Of a stretch of DNA of 64,000 nucleotides, positions 12,942-24,787 are shown one piece after another. Both the position numbers and the translations under genes were made by a program. Under the pieces are notes generated by a model that worked only from the letters and a program-made list of their open reading frames with translations, made no database searches and had not been told where the DNA came from. This DNA comes from Apteryx mantelli (lineage: Eukaryota; Chordata; Aves; Apterygiformes; Apterygidae): positions 372,001 to 436,000 of the forward strand of contig NC_090011.1 of the NCBI RefSeq assembly GCF_036417845.1, given 5' to 3'. Positions within the stretch are counted from its first letter, which is position 1; the number at the start of each line of letters is the position of its first letter.

Positions 12942-15900
12942 GAAGGGACGCAGCGGTGTGTGAGGCGGCGAAGGCAAGCAGCGCTTTGCTGGGCGGCGAA
13001 GGGCCGAAGCGATTGGGGAGGCGGTGAAGGGACACGGCGCTTTGTTGGGCGGCGAGGGCGAAAGGCACGCAGCGCTTTCTGAGGCGGCGAGGCGGCGAAG
13101 GCACGCGCTGCTTTGCTAGGCGCCGAAGGAACACGGCGCTTTGCTAGGCGGCGACGGCACGCGGAGCTTTGCTAGGCGGCGAGGCGGTGAAGGGACACGG
13201 CGCTTTGCTAGGCGGCGAGGGCGAGAAGGCACGCAGCGCTTTCTCAGGCGGCGAGGCGGCGAAGGCACGCGCTGCTCTGCCAGGCGGCGAAGGCACGCCG
13301 CGCTGTGTGAGGCGGCGAAGGCACGCACGGCTTTGCCAGCCGCCGAAGGCACGCAGCGCTTTGCTAGGCTGCGATGCGGCGAGGCGCCGAACGCAGGCAG
13401 TTCCTTGCTAGGCGCCCAAGGAACATGGCGCTTTGCTTGACGGCGACGGCACGCGCAGCTTTGCTAGGCGCCCAAGGGAGACGACGCTTTGCTAGGCAGC
13501 GAGGCGGCGAACGCACAAAGCGATTTGCTCTGCCCTCATTCTCTGCCTCGCACAAGAGCTAACCACTGTACATGTTGGCTGTCTCACAAACAAGCAGACT
13601 GCTGCGTCTCTGCGCTGCCTCGCCAACTAGCAAAGTGCTGCCTCGCTTCGCCTCCATGCCAAAAAGCCATCCGCGATGCCACTGCACCACCTGGTGCACA
13701 AGCAAGGTGCTGCATCTCTTCGCTGCCTCGCACAATGAGCAACCACTGTGCATGTTGGCTGCGTCACAAACAAGGAGACTGCTGAATCTCTTCGCTGCCT
13801 CGCCAACAAGCAAACCGCTGCATCTCTTCGCTGCCTCACCAGCAAGCAAAGCACTCGATCTGCTCGCCGCCTCGCCACCATGCAAAGCGCCGCGTCTCTT
13901 GGCCACCTCGCAAACTAAACGCTGCATCTGTTCAGTGCCTCGCCAAAAAGCAGAGCGCTGCGTGCATTCGCTGAGTGGCAGAAAGCAAAGCACGGCGCCT
14001 GTTCGCTGCCTGGCCAACAAGCAAAGCGCTCCATCTCTTCGCTGCCTCGCAAACGAAGGAAGCGCTGCGTGCCTTCGGCGCCTAGCAAAGCAGCGCGTGC
14101 CTTCTCGCCCTCGCCGCCTAGCAAAGCGCCGTGTGCCTTCGCCGCCTCCCCAATCGCTTCGTGCCTTCGCCGCCTAGCAAAGCGCCTAGCAAAGCGTCCT
14201 CAGCCTTCGCTGCCTAGCAAAGCTCCACGTCCGCTCGCCGCCTAGCAAAGCACTGTGTGCCCTCGCCGCCTCCTAGAGCGCTGCGTGCCTTGGGCGCCTC
14301 GCAAAGCGCTGCGTGCCTTGGGCGCCTGCCAAAGCACTGCGTCCTTGGGCGCCTGGCAAAGCGCTGCGTGCCTTCGCCGCCTCGCCGCCTAGCAAGGCGC
14401 CCTAGCCTGTCCACCACGATCAGATCGCTGCGTGCCTTCGCTGCCTCGGTGCTTAGCAAAGCGCCACGTGCCTTCGGCGCCTACAAAAGCGCCGTGTGCC
14501 TTCGGCGCTACTACGGCGTTTGCTAAGCGGCGAGGCGGCGAAGGGACGCAGCGGTGTGTGAGACGGCGAAGGCAAGCAGCGCTTTGCTGGGCGGCGAAGG
14601 GCCGAAGCGATTGGGGAGGCGGTGAAGGGACACGGCGCTTTGTTGGGCGGCGAGGGCGAAAGGCACGCAGCGCTTTCTTAGGCGGCGAGGCGGCGAAGGC
14701 ACGCGCTGCTTTGCTAGGCGCCGAAGGAACACGGCGCTTTGCTAGGCGGCGACGGCACGCGGAGCTTTGCTAGGCGGCGAGGCGGTGAAGGGACACGGCG
14801 CTTTGCTAGGCGGCGAGGGCAAGAAGGCACGCAACGCTTTCTCAGGCGGCAAGGCGGCGAAGGCACGCGCTGCTCTGCCAGGCGGCGAAGGCACGCCGCG
14901 CTGTGTGAGGCGGCGAAGGCACGCACGGCTTTGCCAGCCGCCGAAGGCACGCAGCGCTTTGCTAGGCTGCGATGCGGCGAGGCGCCGAACGCAGGCAGTT
15001 CCTTGCTAGGCGCCCAAGGAACATGGCGCTTTGCTTGACGGCGACAGCACGCGCAGCTTTGCTAGGCGCCCAAGGCAGACGACGCTTTGCTAGGCAGCGA
15101 GGCGGCGAACGCACAAAGCGATTTGCTTGGCGGTCATTCTCTGCCTCGCACAAGAGCTAACCACTGTGCATGTTGGCTGTCTCACAAACAAGCAGACTGC
15201 TGCGTCTCTGCGCTGCCTCGCCAACTAGCAAAGTGCTGCCTCGCTTCGCCTCCACGCCAAAAAGCCATCGCGATGCCACTGCACCACCTGGTGCACAAGC
15301 AAGGTGCTGCATCTCTTCGCTGCCTCGCACAATGAGCAAGCACTGTGCATGTTGGCTGTGTCACAAACAAGGAGACTGCTGAATCTCTTCGCTGCCTCAC
15401 CAACAAGCAAAGCACTCGATCTGCTCGCCGCCTCGCCAGCATGCAAAGCGCCGCGTCTCTTGGCCGCCTCGCAAACTAAACGCTGCATCTGTTCACTGCC
15501 TCGCCAAAAAGCAGAGCGCTGCGTGTATTCGCTGAGTGGCAGAAAGCAAAGCACGGCGCCTGTTCGCTGCCTGGCCAACAAGCAAAGCGCTCCATCTCTT
15601 CGCTGCCTCGCAAACGAAGGAAGCGCTGCGTGCCTTCGGCGCCTAGCAAAGCAGCGCGTGCCTTCTCGCCCTCGCCGCCTAGCAAAGCGCCGTGTGCCTT
15701 CGCCGCCTCCCCAATCGCTTCGTGCCTTCGCCGCCTAGCAAAGCGCCTAGCAAAGCGTCCTCAGCCTTCGCTGCCTAGCAAAGCTCCACGTCCGCTCGCC
15801 GCCTAGCAAAGCACTGTGTGCCCTCGCCGCCTCCTAGAGCGCTGCGTGCCTTGGGCGCCTGGCAAAGCGCTGCGTGCCTTGGGCGCCTGGCAAAGCACTG

Positions 15901-17060
15901 CGTGCCCTCGCCGCCTCGCACAGCGCTGCGTCCTTGGGCGCCTGCCAAAGCGCTGCGTGCCCTCGCCGCCTCGCACAGCGCTGCGTCCTTGGGCGCCTGG
16001 CAAAGCGCTGCGTGCCTTCGCCGCCTCGCCGCCTAGCAAGGTGCCCTAGCCCGTCCACCACGATCAGATCGCTGCGTGCCTTCGCTGCCTCGGTGCTTAG
16101 CAAAGCGCCACGTGCCTTCGGCGCCTACAAAAGCGCCGTGTGCCTTCGGCGCTACTACGGCGTTTGCTAAGCGGCGAGGCGGCGAAGGGACGCAGCGGTG
16201 TGTGAGGCGGCGAAGGCAAGCAGCGCTTTGCTGGGCGGCGAAGGGCCGAAGCGATTGGGGAGGCGGTGAAGGAACACGGCGCTTTGCTAGGCGGCGACAG
16301 CACGCGGAGCTTTGCTAGGCGGCGAGGCGGTGAAGGGACACGGCGCTTTGCTAGGCGTCGAGGGCGAGAAGGCACGCAGCGCTTTCTCAGGCGGCGAGGC
16401 GGCGAAGGCACGCGCTGCTCTGCCAGGCGGCGAAGGCACGCCGCGCTGTGTGAGGCGGCGAAGGCACGCAGCGCTTTGCTAGGCTGCGATGCGGCGAGGC
16501 GCCGAACGCAGGCAGTTCCTTGCTAGGCGCCCAAGGAACACGGCGCTTTGCTTGACGGCGACGGCACGCGCAGCTTTGCTAGGCGCCCAAGGCAGACGAC
16601 GCTTTGCTAGGCAGCGAGGCGGCGAACGCACAAAGCGATTTGCTCTGCCCTCATTCGCTGCCTCGCACAAGAGCTAACCACTGTGCATGTTGGCTGTCTC
16701 ACAAACAAGCAGACTGCTGCGTCTCTGCGCTGCCTCGCCAACTAGCAAAGTGCTGCCTCGCTTCGCCTCCACGCCAAAAAGCCATCGCGATGCCACTGCA
16801 CCACCTGGTGCACAAGCAAGGTGCTGCATCTCTTCGCTGCCTCGCAGAAGGAGCAACCACTGTGCATTTTTGCTGTCTCACCAACAAGCAGACTGCTGCG
16901 TCTCTTCGCTGCCTCGCAAAAGAGCACAGCACTGCGTCTATTAGCCCACTCACAAAAAAGCAAAGCATGGCCACTCTTCCCTGCCTGGCCAACAAGCAAA
17001 CTGCTATATCGCTTCACTGCCTTGCAAACTAAGGATCCACTATGTCCCTTCGCCGCCTAG
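12942..17060. repeat. Third, diverging A'-B'-C' copy, at the array edge
   Basis: The third A' monomer (1598 bp) carries a 36-bp deletion otherwise typical of C. B' (1644 bp) lacks one unit near 15390 and has gained units around 15860-16010, where three similar segments of 28-36 bp follow one another. The C-like copy starting at 16184 is recognisable to about 16845, after which it departs from the consensus and runs into the degenerate flank. Loss of homogeneity toward the edge is typical of satellites maintained by unequal exchange. Confidence 0.85.
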
Positions 17061-17660
17061 CAAAGCACTACGTCCCTTCGCCGCCTCGCACACCGCTGCG
17101 TGCCTTCGGCGCCTGGCAAAGAACTGCTTCCCCCCACCCCCTCGTAGGCTACAAAAGCACCACATCCGCTTGGCGCCTCACCGCCTAGCACACAGTTGCG
17201 TCCCTTTTCCCGCCCACTGCCTCTCAAATCGCTTCCTCCCCTCGTGTCTCGCTCACTAGCACACCGCTGTGACCCTCGCCACCTACCAAAGCACCGTGTC
17301 CCTTCGCCGCCTCGCTGCCTACCAAAGCACCGTGTCCCTTCGCCGCCTCCCAAATCGCTTCATCCCTTCACCGCCTAGCCGCCTAGCAAAGCGTCCTCAC
17401 CCTTTGCTGCCTAGCGAAGCTGCACATCCGCTCGCCGCCTAGCAAAGCACTGTGTGCCCTCGCCCCCTCCTACAGCGCTGCGTGCCTTCGGTGCCTGGCA
17501 AAGCGCTGAGTGCCTTCGCCGCCTCGCCGCCTAGCAAGGTGCCCTACCCCATTGATGACTATCAAATCACTGCGTGCCTTCACTGCCTCGTTGCTTAGCA
17601 AAGCGCCACACGCTTTCACCGCCTAGAAAAGCGTGGTGTCCCTTCGGCGCTACTACAGCA
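17061..17660 (-). repeat. Degenerate GC-rich units, reverse orientation
   Basis: Units of the form 'gccgcctagcaaagc' with period about 28-36 bp, diverged from each other and from the homogeneous array. The block ends at the junction element at 17643-17672. Nothing else is recognisable. Confidence 0.85.
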
Positions 17661-17672
17661 TTTGCTAAGCGG
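17643..17672. repeat. Diverged copy of the 30-bp junction element
   Basis: Matches the junction at 1596-1625 except for a central change (tactacagcat instead of tactacggcgt). As in the monomers, orientation of the short units flips here from reverse to forward. Confidence 0.8.
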
Positions 17673-19330
17673 TGAGGCGGCGAAGGGACACAGCAGTTTG
17701 TGAGGCGGCCAAGGCACGCAGTGCTTTGCCAGGTGGCAAAGGCACGCAGCGCTTTGCTAGGCTACGATGCTGTGAGGCGCTGAGGCGCCGAAGGACGCAG
17801 GCGTTTGCCAGGCAGCAGGGGGGAGGGACGCAGTGTTTTGCTAGGCAGCGAGGCAGCAAGGTGCCGAGCGGACACAGTGCTTTGCTAGGCGGCGAGGCAG
17901 TGAAGGGACGAAGCGATTTGGGAGGCAGCGAAGGGACACGGCACTTTCCTAGGTGGCGAGGCGGTGAAGGGACGCACCGCTTTGTTTGGCGGCGAGGGCG
18001 AAAAGGGATGCAGCGTTTTCTTAGGCGGCGAGGTGGCGAAGGCACGCGCTGCTTTGCGAGGCAGCGAGGCGGCGAAGGGACACGGCGCTTTGCTAGGCGG
18101 CGTGGGGGAAAGGGGCCACAGAGGTGTGCTACGTGGCGAGGTGCTGACGCAGCAAAGGGACGCGGCGCTTTGCTAGGCATCGAGGCACCAAAGGCACGCA
18201 GTGCTTTGCAAGCCAGCGAGGCAGTGGAAGGATGCATCAGTTTGGTAGGCGGCGAAGAGACTCGGTGCTATGCTAGGCGGTGACAGGACGCGGAGCTTTG
18301 CTTGGCGGCGGAGGGACTCGGCGCTTTTCCAGGCGCAATGGGATGCAGTGCTTTGCTAGGCAGCGAGGGGGAAAAGGGATGCATTGGTGTGCTAGGCAGC
18401 GAGGTGGCAAAGGGACTCAGCGCTTTGCTAGAAAGCAAGGCGGCAAAGGGAGACAGGGCTTTGTTGGCGGCGAGGAGGTGAAGGGACTGGGCGCTTTGCC
18501 AGGTGGCGAAGGCACGCAGTGCTGTGCTAGGCGGCGAGGCAGCGAAGGGACGAAGTAATTTTGGAGGCACCGAACGGACACGGTGATTTGGTAGGTGGTG
18601 AGGCGGCGAAGGCACGTGGTGCTTTCTTAGGCGGCGAGGGTCACAGCGGTGTGCTAGGCGGCAAGGCGGTGAAGGGACACGGCGCTTTGCTAGGCGTCGA
18701 GGCAGCGAAGGTATGCAGCGGTGTGTGAGGCAGCAAAGGCACGCAGTGCTTTGCCAGTCGCCGAAGGGACACGAGTCTTTGGTAGGCGGCGAGGCAGCGA
18801 AGAGACGCAGAGCCTTACTGGGTGGCGAGGGGGAAAAGGGACGCATTGATGTGCTAGGCGATGAGGCGTCAATGCAGCAATGGGACTCATCACTTTGCTA
18901 AGCGTCGAGGCGGCGAAGGGAGACGGCACTTTTCTAGAAGGCGAGGCGGCTAAGGGAGATGGGGCTTTGTTGGCGGCAAGGAGGTGAAAGCACACTGCGC
19001 TTTGCTAAGCAGAAGGCGACGAAAGCACGCAGCGATTTGGTCGGCAGCGAAGGGACGCAGCAATTTGGTCGGCAGCAAGGTAGCGAAGGGACACAGCACT
19101 TTGCTAGGCGTCGAGGCGGCAAAGGGACGCTTTGCTTTGCTAGGCGGTGAAGGAACAAGGTGCTTTGCTTGGCTGGGAGGCAGCAAACGCATGCAGTTCT
19201 TTGCCAGGTGACGAAGGTACGCAGTGCTTTGCTTGGCGGCAACAGGACGCAGAGTTTTGCTAGGCAGCAAAGGGAGACGACGCTTTGCTAGGCGGTGAGG
19301 CAGCGAAGGGACAAAGCGATTTGCTGTGCG
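17673..19330 (+). repeat. Degenerate GC-rich units, forward orientation
   Basis: Imperfect tandem units of the form 'gcagtgctttgctaggcggcgaggcagcgaaggga', around 36 bp with many 28-bp versions. More A/T substitutions than the array at 1-17060, fitting older, unhomogenised copies. Confidence 0.85.
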
Positions 19331-21788
19331 TCTCTTCGCTGCCTCGCCGAATAACTAACCACTGTGGATGTTCACTGTCTCACAAACAAGCAGACTGCTG
19401 CGTCTCTTCGCTGCCTCGCCAGCTAGCAAAGTGCTGCCTCGCTTCGCTTCCACATGAAAAAGCAATCCGCGAGGCCACTACGACACCTGGTGCACAAGCA
19501 AAGTGCTGCGTCTCTTCACTGCCTCATAAGCTAACTAACCGCTGCGTCTCTTCCCCTCCTCGCGGACAAGCAAACTGCTGTGTCTCTTCGATTATGCGTG
19601 ATAAAGCAAACCGCTATATCATTTTGCCTCCTCGTGAGCATAGAGACCACTGCATCTGTTCACTGCCTCGCGAACAAGCAAACTGCTGTGCCTGATCACT
19701 GAATCGCGAACAAGCAAACCGTCGCGTCTCTTCAGCGCATGGCCAACTAACTACCCACTGCTTTTCTTTGATGCCTCACAAAAAAGCACACCGCTGCATT
19801 TCTTCAGTGCCTCGCAAACTAAACACTGCATCTGTTCACTGCCTCGCAAAAAAGCAGACCGCTGCGTGTATTCGCTGACTCACATAAAAGCAAACCACGG
19901 CCGCTCTTCCCTACCTCGCAAACAAGCAGATCACTGTCTCTTCACTGCTTCGCGAACTCACTGACCTCGGCTTCTGTTCAATCCCTCGCAAACTAACTGA
20001 CCTCAGTGTCTGTTTGCTGCCTCGCACACTAACTTATGACTGTGTCTGTTCACTGCCTCGTGAACTAACTAACCACTGGATCTCCTCGCTGCCTGGCGAA
20101 CACACAGACCACTGCGTCTATTCACCACATCACAAACTAACTAACCACTGCGTCTCTTCCCTGCCTCGCAAATTAACTAATCCATACATCTGTCTGCTGC
20201 CTTGCAAACAAGCAGACCGCTGCGTCTCTTCGCTGCCTCACAAAAAAGCACGTCACTGCGCCTATTCGCTGACTCACAAAAAAGCAAACCATGGCCGCTC
20301 TTCCCTACCTCGCAAACAAGCAAACCGCTATATCTGTTCGCTCCCTCGCAAACTAACTGACCTCAGTGTCTCTTCGCTGCCTTGCACACTAACTTACGAC
20401 TACATCTGTTGGCTGCCTCGCAAACTAAGGAATCGCTGCGTCTCTTCCCCTCCTTGCCAACAAGCAAACTGCTGTGTCTCTTCGCTTCCGCGTGCTAAAG
20501 CAAACTGCTGCACCACTACGCCACCTCGCCAACTAATCAACGACTGCGTTTCTTCACTGCCTGGCAAACAAGCAAACCGTTGTGTCTGTCGGCTACCTCG
20601 TGCACTAACTAACTGCTGCGTCTCTTTGATGCCTGGCAAAAGAAGGAACTGCTGCATCTCTTCCCGCCTCGCCAACAAGCAGTCCGCTGCGTCAATTTGA
20701 GATGTTGTCAACAAGCAGTGGGCAGAATCTGTTCACCGTTTCTCCAACAAGCAAACTGCAACGGCTCTTCGTCGCCTGGCGAACAAGCACACTGCTGCAT
20801 GTGTTCGCTGCCTCGCCAGCTAGCAAAGTGCTGCCTCGCTTCGCTTCCACGCGAAAAAGCAAACCACGATGCCGCTATGCCACCTGGTGGACAAGCAAAG
20901 TGCTGCGTCTGTTTGCTGCCTTGCGAAGCAGCAAACCGCAGCATCTCTTTGCCACCTCCCAGAATGAGTAACCACTGTGGATGTTCGCTGTCTCACAAAC
21001 AAGCAGACTGCTGCGACTGTTCACTGCCTCACAAAAAAGGAGATCACTGCATCTATTTGACGAGTCACAAAAAAGCAAACCACTGCGTCTCTTCCCTGCC
21101 TCACCAACAAGCAAACCGCTATATCTCTTCGCTGCTTTGCAAACTAACTGCTGCATGTGTTCACTCCCTCGCAAACTAAGGAACCGCTGCGTCTCTTCCC
21201 CTCCTCACCAACAAGCAAACCGCTCTGTCTCTTCGCTTCCCCGTGATAAAGCAAACCGCAGTGCCGCTACGCCACATGGTGAACTAATCAATGATTACGT
21301 CCCTTCGCTGCCTCGCCGGCTAGCAAAGTGCCACATCCGCTCGGTGCCTCGCTGCCTAGCAAAGCGCTGCCTCCCTCCCCCCTGCCGCCTGGCAAACTGA
21401 TGCCTCCTTCGGCGCATCAGCGCCTCGCCGCATCACAGCCTAGCAAAGCATTGCGTCCCTTTGCTGCCTCACCCGCTAGCAAAGTGTCGTGTCCCCTCGC
21501 CGCCTAGCAAAGCACCGTCTCTCTTCACCGACAGCAAAGCTCCATGTCCTGTCGCCACCAAGCAAAGCGCCATGTTCCTTCGGTGCCTAGCAAAGAAATG
21601 CCTGCGTTTGACGCCTCATCACCTAGCCCACCCTTGCGTCCTTTTTCCCCCTCGCCGCCTCTCAAATCGCTTTGTACACTCGCGCCTCGCAGCCTACCAA
21701 AGCACTGCTTCCCTCCCCCTTTCGCCGCCTGGCAAAGCACTGCGTTCCTTCACCGCCTCGCACACCACTGCGTCCCTTCTCCACCTTG
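19331..21788 (-). repeat. Degenerate units, reverse orientation: AT-richer then GC-rich
   Basis: From 19331 to about 21300 the units are the AT-richer variant ('gcctcgcaaacaagcaaacc' type); from about 21300 to 21788 they are the GC-rich variant ('gccgcctagcaaagc'). A 228-codon open frame at 20014-20700 translates to a degenerate 12-residue repeat and is a consequence of the 36-bp period. The block ends at an inverted copy of the junction element. Confidence 0.85.
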
Positions 21789-21818
21789 CCGCTTAGCAAA
21801 CGCTGTAGTAGCGCCGAA
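21789..21818. repeat. Inverted copy of the junction element
   Basis: This is the reverse complement of the 17643-17672 element with one visible mismatch (aaacgctg where aaatgctg is expected). The stretches at 17.64 kb and 21.79 kb therefore bracket a large inverted arrangement of the ancestral monomer. Confidence 0.8.
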
Positions 21819-23793
21819 GGGACACAGAGCTTTTCTACACGGTGAAGGGATGTGGCGCTTTGCTAAAGCATGAGGCAGCGAAGCCACGAAGCAATTTGGT
21901 AGTCGTTGACGGTATACAGCACTTTGCTAGGCGATGAAGGGTCACAGCGGTTTGTTAGTCAGCGAGGCGGCGAAGGCAGGCAGTGCTTTGCTAGGCGGCG
22001 AAGGGGAAAAGAGACACAGCGGTGTGCCAGGTGGCGAGGCGCCAACCAGACACGGCGCTTTGCTAGCCGGTGAGGCGGCAGAGGGACAGAGTGCTTTGCC
22101 AGGCAGCAAAGGGACACAGCGGTTCCTTAGTTTGCGAGGCAGCAAACAGATATAGCGGTTTGATGTTTGCGAGGTAGGGAAGAGTGGCCATGGCTTGCTT
22201 TTTTGTGAGTTGGTGAATACACGCAGCAGTCTGCTTTTTTGCGAGGCAGTGAACAGATGCAGCGTTTAGTTTGCGACGCACCGAAGAAATGCAGCAGTTT
22301 GCTGGTTTGCAAGGTGGCAAAGAGACGCAGTCATTGATTAGTTCGCGAGCTGGCGTAGTGGTGCCACAGCTTGCCTTAGCACGTGGAATCAAAGAGACAG
22401 AGTGGTTTGCTTGTTGGTGAGGAGGGGAAGAGACGCAGCGGTTCCTTAGTTTGCGAGGAAGCGAGCAGACACCGAGGTCAGTTAGTTTGTGAGGGAACGA
22501 ACAGACGCAGCAGTTAGTCAGTTGGCGAGGGAGCGAACAGATATAGCGGTTTGCTTGTTGGCGAGGCAGCAAACAGATATAGCGGTTTGCTTGTTGGCGA
22601 GGCAGGGAAGAGACGGGGCGGTTTGCTTTTTTGTGAGTGGGCGAATAGACGCAGTGATGTGCTCTTTTGCGAGGCAGCGAAGAGACGCAGCAGTCTGCTT
22701 GTTGGTGAGACAGCGAACTTCCACAGTGGTTACTCATTTTGGGAGGTGGCAAAGAGATGCTGCGGTTTGCTGCTTCATGAGGCAGCAAAAAGATGCAGCT
22801 GTTTCCTTGATCGCAATGCAGTGAAATGACGCAGCGGTTTCCTTATCTGTGAGGGAGTGAAAACAGGCAGCAGTTAGTTTGCGAGGCAGCGAACAGATGC
22901 AGTGGTTTCCTTGTTCGCAAGGCAGCGAACAGATGCAGTGGTTTGCTTGTTTGCAAGGCGGCGAACAAATATCAAGGTTTGCTTGTTTGCAAGGCCAGGA
23001 AGAACCGCCGTGGTTTGCTTTTTTGCGAGCTGGCAAATACACGCAGCTGTCTGCTTTTTTGCAAGGCAGTGAACAGATGCAGCGTTTAATTTGCGACGCA
23101 CCAAAGAAATGCAGCGGTTTGCTGGTTTGTGAGGCGGCGAAGAGAAGCAGCGTTTTGCTAAGCAATGAGGCAGCGAAGCCACGCTGCGATTTGGTAGTCA
23201 TTGACAGGACACGGCGCTTTGGTAGGCGGCCATGCACTGAAGGTACGCAGCGATGTGCGAGGCGGCGAAGGCACACAGTGCTTTGCAAGGCGCCAGAGGG
23301 ACACCGCTTTTCTAGGCAGTGAGGCGGCGAAGGGATGCAGCACTTTGCTAGGCTGCGAGGCGGTGAAGGGACAAAGCAATTTGGGAGGCGGTGAACAGAC
23401 ACAGCGCTTTGGTGGGCGGCGAAGGGACACGACACTTTGGTAGGCGGAGAGGCGAGAAGGCACACAACGCTTTCCTAGGCAGCGAGGGGGAAAAGGGACG
23501 CAGCGGTTTGCTAGGCGGTGAGGTGCCAAGTGGACGCAGTGCTTTGCTAGCCGGCGAGGCGGCGAAGGGACGCAGTCATTGATTAGTTCACGAGGTGGCG
23601 TAGCAGCACCGCGGTTTGCTTTAGCACGCGAAATCAAAGAGGCAGAGCGGTTTGCTTGTTGGCGAGGAGGGGAAGAGACGCGGCGGTTCCTTAGTTTGCG
23701 AGACAGCCAACAGATGTAGTCGTAAGTTAGTGTGCGAGGCAGCGAAGAGATGCCGAGGTCAGTTAGTTTGCGAGGGAGTGAACAGTCGCTGAG
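21819..23793 (+). repeat. Degenerate forward units, alternating GC-rich and AT-richer
   Basis: GC-rich units occupy about 21819-22130 and 23131-23580; AT-richer units ('gcggtttgcttgttggcgaggcagcga' type) occupy about 22131-23130 and 23581-23793. Both variants sit in one continuous, mostly in-register series, which shows that they are versions of one unit. Confidence 0.85.
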
Positions 23794-24177
23794 TGTGGTG
23801 GATGAATGGCATGGACTCAGGAGGGTTTGCGTCCTGAGACATTTATTGTTTATTTCGGAGCATATTTAAAAAGTTAGCTGCTTCAGTGGTTTCACAGACA
23901 CACTTTGCTAGGCCAATCATCATGCAGATTATGTCACAGGTAGCCAATCATTACACCAATCACGCACGCAGCGATCATGCCTTGTACCTTGCTACTTGTT
24001 TAGAAAAGCTGTCTTGCCCTTAACCTTGGTTCCCACTGGCTTCTGCTAGTTTATCTGTACTTTCTCAGGATGTATCATTCCCAGCTGCACCAGTGTCCTT
24101 GGGTACGTTTGTCTGAGGCTCCTGTTGCTTGCTACTTGCAACTTTCCACCAGTTTAACCCTGTCATGACCCTCCACA
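23794..24177 (-). mobile_element. Solo retroviral LTR, 384 bp, reverse orientation
   Basis: Read on the minus strand it begins TGTGGAGGG and ends CCACCACA, giving TGTGG/CCACA inverted ends. It contains three GATTGG (inverted CCAAT) boxes, an AT-rich TATA-like stretch (TTTTTAAATATGC), and overlapping AATAAA signals (CGAAATAAACAATAAATG) about 60 bp before its 3' end. That order of U3, R and U5 features is typical of an endogenous retroviral LTR. I see no clear target-site duplication; the left flank is satellite. No internal retroviral sequence adjoins it. It marks the edge of the repeat block. Confidence 0.75.
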
Positions 24178-24216
24178 TCAGGGGAGCGTCTGCAGCAGGT
24201 TGGCACACCCACCTCA

Positions 24217-24450
24217 CCTTGGAACGACCCACGTCACAACCACGTCACACCCACTTCTCGTTCGAACCACCTACGTCACACCCATGTCACACCCACGTCA
24301 GCTTCAAATTCCCCACGTCACACCCACGTCACGTTTGAATTTTCCAAGTCACACCCTTGTCACATTCAAATCACCCACGTCACACCCACGTCACCTTCGA
24401 ATCATCCACGTCACACACACGTCACGTTCGAAATGCCCACGGCACACCCA
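24217..24450. repeat. 31-bp minisatellite with paired ACGTCA motifs
   Basis: About seven copies of a 31-bp unit, each carrying two (C)ACGTCAC motifs 11 bp apart, usually followed by TTCGAA or TTCAAA. Intact ACGTCA starts at 24231, 24242, 24273, 24295, 24315, 24326, 24377, 24388, 24408 and 24419; mutated versions lie at the expected places 24284, 24346 and 24357. ACGTCA is the half-site of CRE/ATF elements, and CCACGTCA also resembles the site bound by unfolded-protein-response factors. Confidence 0.85.
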
Positions 24451-24787
24451 CGGTCCTCCCTTGCAGCAGCATCACAGTCCTACTGCTAAGGTGTGAGGAC
24501 ATCTGGTGTAGGCTTGGGGAGTGGAGGCAAGGGAGCCGGGCACTTGTGGAGGGACTGCCCTAGGCATGCGGAGGTAAGCTCTGCCTTCCCAGTGTTCTTG
24601 CCTCTGAGCCCTGGTTGGTGGGGGAGCGTCTGCAGCAGGGTGGGCTGGGATCAGGCGTTCACCTGCCGCTCCTCATCCATCTGCAGGATCTTCTCCTGTG
24701 GACCTGCTACTCTGGCACCAAGGAGAGCTGCTCCCTCTTGATTGAGCTGTTCTCCTCAGAGTGCGGACCCCAGGGGCTCTGACCCAG

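Larger units (their letters stand above)
1..16183. repeat. CpG-rich satellite array of ten 1.57-1.64 kb monomers
   Basis: The same sequence recurs with boundaries at 1, 1635, 3268, 4902, 6535, 8105, 9739, 11372, 12942, 14540 and 16184, giving monomer lengths of 1634, 1633, 1634, 1633, 1570, 1634, 1633, 1570, 1598 and 1644 bp. Boundaries were set at the recurring 'gaagggacgcagcggtgtg' segment. Monomers fall into types A (1, 3268, 8105, 12942), B (1635, 4902, 9739, 14540) and C (6535, 11372, partial at 16184) by shared substitutions and indels; C lacks about 64 bp. The order is A-B, A-B-C, A-B-C, A'-B'-C'. Monomers are rich in CpG. The many open frames of 60-213 codons in them are by-products of the period and are repeated in every copy; none has a recognisable domain. 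Confidence 0.97.

Noticed and set aside
1-17060. Assignment of the satellite to a named bird repeat (W-linked XhoI or EcoRI families, or 41-bp microchromosome repeats)
   Set aside because: The unit length of 36 bp and the 1.63-kb monomer do not match the lengths I know for those families, and I cannot search.
20014-20700. Open frame of 228 codons with a 12-residue Cys-containing repeat
   Set aside because: It mirrors the 36-bp DNA unit exactly. Neighbouring units of the same type contain stops and frameshifts, so there is no sign of selection on the protein.
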